Shown piece by piece: positions 4,457-6,537 of a stretch of 6,537 nt of DNA. Every line of letters starts with the position of its first letter. Within the stretch, counting starts at the first letter, position 1. The stretch is from Christensenella sp. UBA1224 (GTDB lineage Bacteria > Bacillota > Clostridia > Christensenellales > Aristaeellaceae): positions 1 to 6,537 of the forward strand of contig DBXA01000094.1 in assembly GCA_002309235.1 (NCBI GenBank). The letters are read 5' to 3'. Below the pieces are notes generated by a model, which was not told the origin of the DNA, searched no databases, and saw only the letters and a list, made by a program, of their open reading frames with translations. Position numbers and translations under genes: made by a program.

Positions 4457-5761
4457 ATGTACGAAAATAAGCGCTACCATTCCGTGCGTTTGGACAAGGA
4501 TCTGTGTAAGGGCTGCACGAATTGCCTCACGCATTGCCCCACCGCGGCGATACGCGTACGCGGAGGACGGGCGCACATATTGGACAACCTGTGTATAGAC
4601 TGCGGTGAATGCATCCGCATATGTGATTATCATGCCAAGGTGGCCTTCACCGATACGATGGACAGCATCAAGGCGTACAAATACGCGATCGCCCTGCCCG
4701 CTCCGTCGCTGTACGGGCAGTTCAGGGATCTGCCGCGTCCGGAATATGTACTGGAGGCTTTGAAGAAGATCGGCTTTGATGATGTCTTTGAGGTGGCCCG
4801 GGGCGCGGATATCGTCACCCGCGCGATCCGCGAGAAGATGAAGGATCCGAAACTGCCCAAACCGCTCATCTCCTCGGCGTGTCCTACGGTGGTGCGCCTT
4901 ATACAGGTGCGCTTTCCCGAGCTTATCGAAAATATCGTGGATATCAGACAGCCGATGGAGGTGGCCGCTTCCGTCGCCAGAGCGGAATTCTGCAAAAAGA
5001 AGGGCTGCGATCCTTCGGATGTGGGCTGCTTCTTTATTACGCCGTGCCCTGCCAAGATGACGGCTATCCGTTCGCCTATCGGGCAGAAAATGTCTGCCCT
5101 GGACGGAGCCATATCCATGATGGAGATCTATGGGCTCATCGTGCCCTATGTCAATGAGATGCTCGGCGATACGCACTATAAGCTTTCGACCGGCTACGGC
5201 GTTGCGTGGAGCACCTCCAACGGTGAAGCGAATGCCGTATGCCCGGACAACAGCCTGTCTGTGGACGGCATCAACAATGTCATACGCGTGCTGGAAGAGG
5301 TGGAGAACAACAAGCTTTCCGACCTGCTCTTCCTTGAAGGCAACGCGTGTATCGGCGGGTGTGTCGGAGGTCCCCTGACCTTTGAAAACAGCTACGTAGC
5401 AAAAAACACCATACGCAAGATGGTACGCAACATGCCGCCTACGCATCCGGATGAGGCAGTGACGGGCGCGACGCTCAACAAATACCCCATGAAGAACGAT
5501 CTGCCCTTTGAACCCAATCCGTCGGAAAAACTGGATGAAAACATGGTCGAAGCCCTGCGGAAGATGAACCGCATGAATGAGATCATAAAACGCTTGCCGG
5601 GGTATGACTGCGGTTCCTGCGGTTCACCTACCTGTGAGACGTTTGCCGAGGATATCGTCAGGGGCTACTGTACGGAGATGGATTGCGTGCACCTGCTGCG
5701 TGAGCGCCTTAAGGTCATGGCGGAGGATATGGTGGAGCTCGCGCAGTCGAGAAGGGAATAG
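4457..5761 (+). CDS. hydS: HydS-like sensory [FeFe]-hydrogenase homologue
   Basis: This 434-residue soluble iron-sulfur protein is probably a hydrogen or redox sensor rather than a bulk hydrogenase. Two [4Fe-4S] ferredoxin motifs come first (C17-20-23-27 and C46-49-52-56). The hydrogenase large-subunit domain (about 70-330) carries the H-cluster motifs as L1 S-S-A141-C142-P, L2 T195-P-C197-P-A-K200, and L3 E294-x3-C298-x3-C302-x2-G-P. All four H-cluster cysteines remain. The proton-relay Cys before C142 is Ala141, the relay Glu after L2 is Ala203, and the Met of L2 and of L3 are Thr195 and Asn296. Such changes mark the sensory groups (HydS, groups C/D). A Fes-type [4Fe-4S] domain follows (C385, C388, C393, C410), then a short helix. 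The PAS domain found in group C is absent. AGGAAG lies 6 nt before the ATG. Maturation by HydEFG would be needed; those genes are not in the window. Confidence 0.9.
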   Translation: MYENKRYHSVRLDKDLCKGCTNCLTHCPTAAIRVRGGRAHILDNLCIDCGECIRICDYHAKVAFTDTMDSIKAYKYAIALPAPSLYGQFRDLPRPEYVLEALKKIGFDDVFEVARGADIVTRAIREKMKDPKLPKPLISSACPTVVRLIQVRFPELIENIVDIRQPMEVAASVARAEFCKKKGCDPSDVGCFFITPCPAKMTAIRSPIGQKMSALDGAISMMEIYGLIVPYVNEMLGDTHYKLSTGYGVAWSTSNGEANAVCPDNSLSVDGINNVIRVLEEVENNKLSDLLFLEGNACIGGCVGGPLTFENSYVAKNTIRKMVRNMPPTHPDEAVTGATLNKYPMKNDLPFEPNPSEKLDENMVEALRKMNRMNEIIKRLPGYDCGSCGSPTCETFAEDIVRGYCTEMDCVHLLRERLKVMAEDMVELAQSRRE

Positions 5762-5762
5762 T

Positions 5763-5790
5763 GCCGCTGCCGGAGCATCTTCCGGCCGGC
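5763..5790 (+). other. GC-rich hairpin between hydS and the second DRTGG gene
   Basis: Starting 2 nt after the hydS stop, GCCGGA (5769-5774) pairs with TCCGGC (5781-5786) around a 6-nt loop. GCCG (5763-5766) pairs with CGGC (5787-5790), with CT bulged out. That gives a 10-bp GC-rich stem followed by only TTT. It resembles a weak terminator or 3'-end stabiliser that could lower expression of the downstream genes relative to hydS. Confidence 0.5.
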
Positions 5791-5812
5791 TTTAGAAAGA
5801 AGGGATACGACT

Positions 5813-6157
5813 GTGAAGGTATCAGAACTGACGGCTCTTATCGGAGCGAAGAACCTGACGACGGAAATTGCGGAAGATAAGGAGATACTGTGCGGCTATG
5901 CTTGTGACCTGCTCAGCTGGGTCATGGCACATGGGGAAGAGGGTATGGCATGGGTCACCGTGCAGACCCATATGAATGTCATCGCCGTAGCGTCGCTGGC
6001 TGAAATGGCCTGTGTGGTGCTGCCGGAGGGCATAACGATGGATGAGGAGATACTTGCGAAGGCCAACAGCGAAGGCCTGAGCGTTCTCTCATCACCTATG
6101 ACGGCCTATGAGATCTGCGGCAAGCTCTTTGCCTGCGGGATCCCGGCGCACGTTTGA
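5813..6157 (+). CDS. DRTGG-domain protein (second copy)
   Basis: This 114-residue protein is a paralogue of the first DRTGG gene in the same operon. Shared positions include the acidic/Cys segment (C31-D-L-L-S here, C-S-D-L-M-S there), a Cys in the central strand (M-A-C-V-V here, L-K-C-L-V there), then E-x-I, A-x3-G-L-x-V, T-A and C-G-x-L near the end. The domain's function is not established; binding of a nucleotide or phosphorylated partner is a guess. It starts at GTG, with AGGGA (5801-5805) 7 nt upstream, after a 51-nt gap that holds a hairpin. It ends 3 nt before the PHP gene, so those two are probably translated together. No signal peptide or membrane segment is seen, and the protein is likely cytoplasmic. 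Confidence 0.78.
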   Translation: MKVSELTALIGAKNLTTEIAEDKEILCGYACDLLSWVMAHGEEGMAWVTVQTHMNVIAVASLAEMACVVLPEGITMDEEILAKANSEGLSVLSSPMTAYEICGKLFACGIPAHV

Positions 6158-6160
6158 TCG

Positions 6161-6537
6161 ATGGAAAAACTGTTTTGCGATCTGCATATCCATTCCTGCC
6201 TCTCACCCTGCGGCAGCGATGATATGACGCCGGCAAACCTCTCGGGTATGGCGATGCTCAAAGGGCTCCAGATGATCGCTCTGACGGATCACAATACTGC
6301 CAGGAACCTGCCTGCCGCAAAGGCCTGCTGCGATGCGTACGGGCTTTTGCTGATACCCGGCATGGAGATCACGACCCGGGAGGAGGTACACCTGCTGGGT
6401 TACTTCCCCACGGTCGAAAGAGCTATGGATTTCAGCGAGTTCTTAAGGGGCCATATGCCCGCGAAAAAGAACAAGCCCTCTTTCTTCGGGAACCAGCTGG
6501 TCGTGGATGAGGATGACAATGTGATCGCCGAGGAGGA
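6161..6537 (+). CDS. PHP-domain phosphoesterase, partial (N-terminal 125 residues)
   Basis: This is the first part of a PHP (polymerase and histidinol phosphatase) family metal-dependent phosphoesterase that runs off the right edge. Expected metal ligands are visible: D7-L-H9-I-H11, D43-H44-N45, E69 in P-G-M-E-I, and H77 in V-H-L-L-G-Y. No stop occurs through base 6537. The start ATG lies 3 nt after the second DRTGG stop. No clear Shine-Dalgarno is present, so translation is likely coupled. Family members hydrolyse nucleotide or sugar phosphates; relatives of this short stand-alone type include 3',5'-bisphosphate nucleosidases. In this operon it could reverse a phosphorylation or degrade a signalling nucleotide, which is inference. 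Three cysteines in the first 17 residues lie close to the metal motif. Confidence 0.88.
   Translation, partial: MEKLFCDLHIHSCLSPCGSDDMTPANLSGMAMLKGLQMIALTDHNTARNLPAAKACCDAYGLLLIPGMEITTREEVHLLGYFPTVERAMDFSEFLRGHMPAKKNKPSFFGNQLVVDEDDNVIAEE

Noticed and set aside
4130..5446. Long minus-strand open frame (438 codons) opposite the GHKL ATPase and hydS genes
   Set aside because: It is antisense to two well-supported genes, its composition is rich in His and Arg with no recognisable domain, and no ribosome binding site or operon context supports it.
5604..5795. Reading frame overlapping the end of hydS as a possible frameshifted PAS extension
   Set aside because: Its translation is Arg/Ser-rich and resembles no PAS domain; it is a shadow of the hydS frame.
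1..6537. CRISPR array, insertion sequence or prophage remnants
   Set aside because: No regularly spaced direct repeats, transposase or integrase reading frames, or terminal inverted repeats were seen.

Overview
The window looks like a chromosomal segment from an anaerobic, moderately GC-rich Gram-positive bacterium, most likely class Clostridia. The pointers are strong AGGAGG-type ribosome binding sites, a Clostridia-like exported solute-binding protein, and a sensory-type [FeFe]-hydrogenase-like protein encoded among DRTGG, GHKL-kinase and PHP genes. This placement is inferred from gene content, not from a marker gene. No tRNA, rRNA, insertion sequence or CRISPR array is visible. The window holds two compact operons transcribed away from each other from a shared region at about 3328-3615.

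Left operon (minus strand, 3327 down to 1). It begins with a Crp/Fnr-family regulator, followed by the exported solute-binding protein, membrane permease and ATPase of an ABC importer of the sulfonate/nitrate/taurine/thiamine-precursor type. A metallo-beta-lactamase-fold hydrolase comes last and is cut by the window edge. The first four genes are coupled: the first two are 4 nt apart with the ribosome binding site inside the regulator's last codons, and the next two junctions overlap by 4 nt. A textbook sigma-70 promoter (TTGACA-17-TATAAT) lies upstream. A perfect 16-bp palindrome sits just downstream of the predicted transcription start, where a bound regulator would block transcription. The regulator is the obvious candidate to bind it. 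The substrate is not identifiable.

Right operon (plus strand, 3616 to the end). The order is DRTGG-domain protein, GHKL/RsbW-like ATPase, HydS-like [FeFe]-hydrogenase homologue, second DRTGG-domain protein, and a PHP-family phosphoesterase cut by the window edge. The HydS-like protein keeps all four H-cluster cysteines but has lost the residues that carry protons and tune the active site in catalytic hydrogenases, and it has no PAS domain. This gene set is known next to sensory [FeFe]-hydrogenases (groups C/D). It suggests a hydrogen- or redox-sensing module that signals through protein phosphorylation or nucleotide chemistry. A plausible promoter and a long stem-loop right at its predicted transcript start precede the operon.

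The two operons share an intergenic region, but nothing in the sequence links their functions. The palindromic operator lies about 110 bp from the right-hand promoter.
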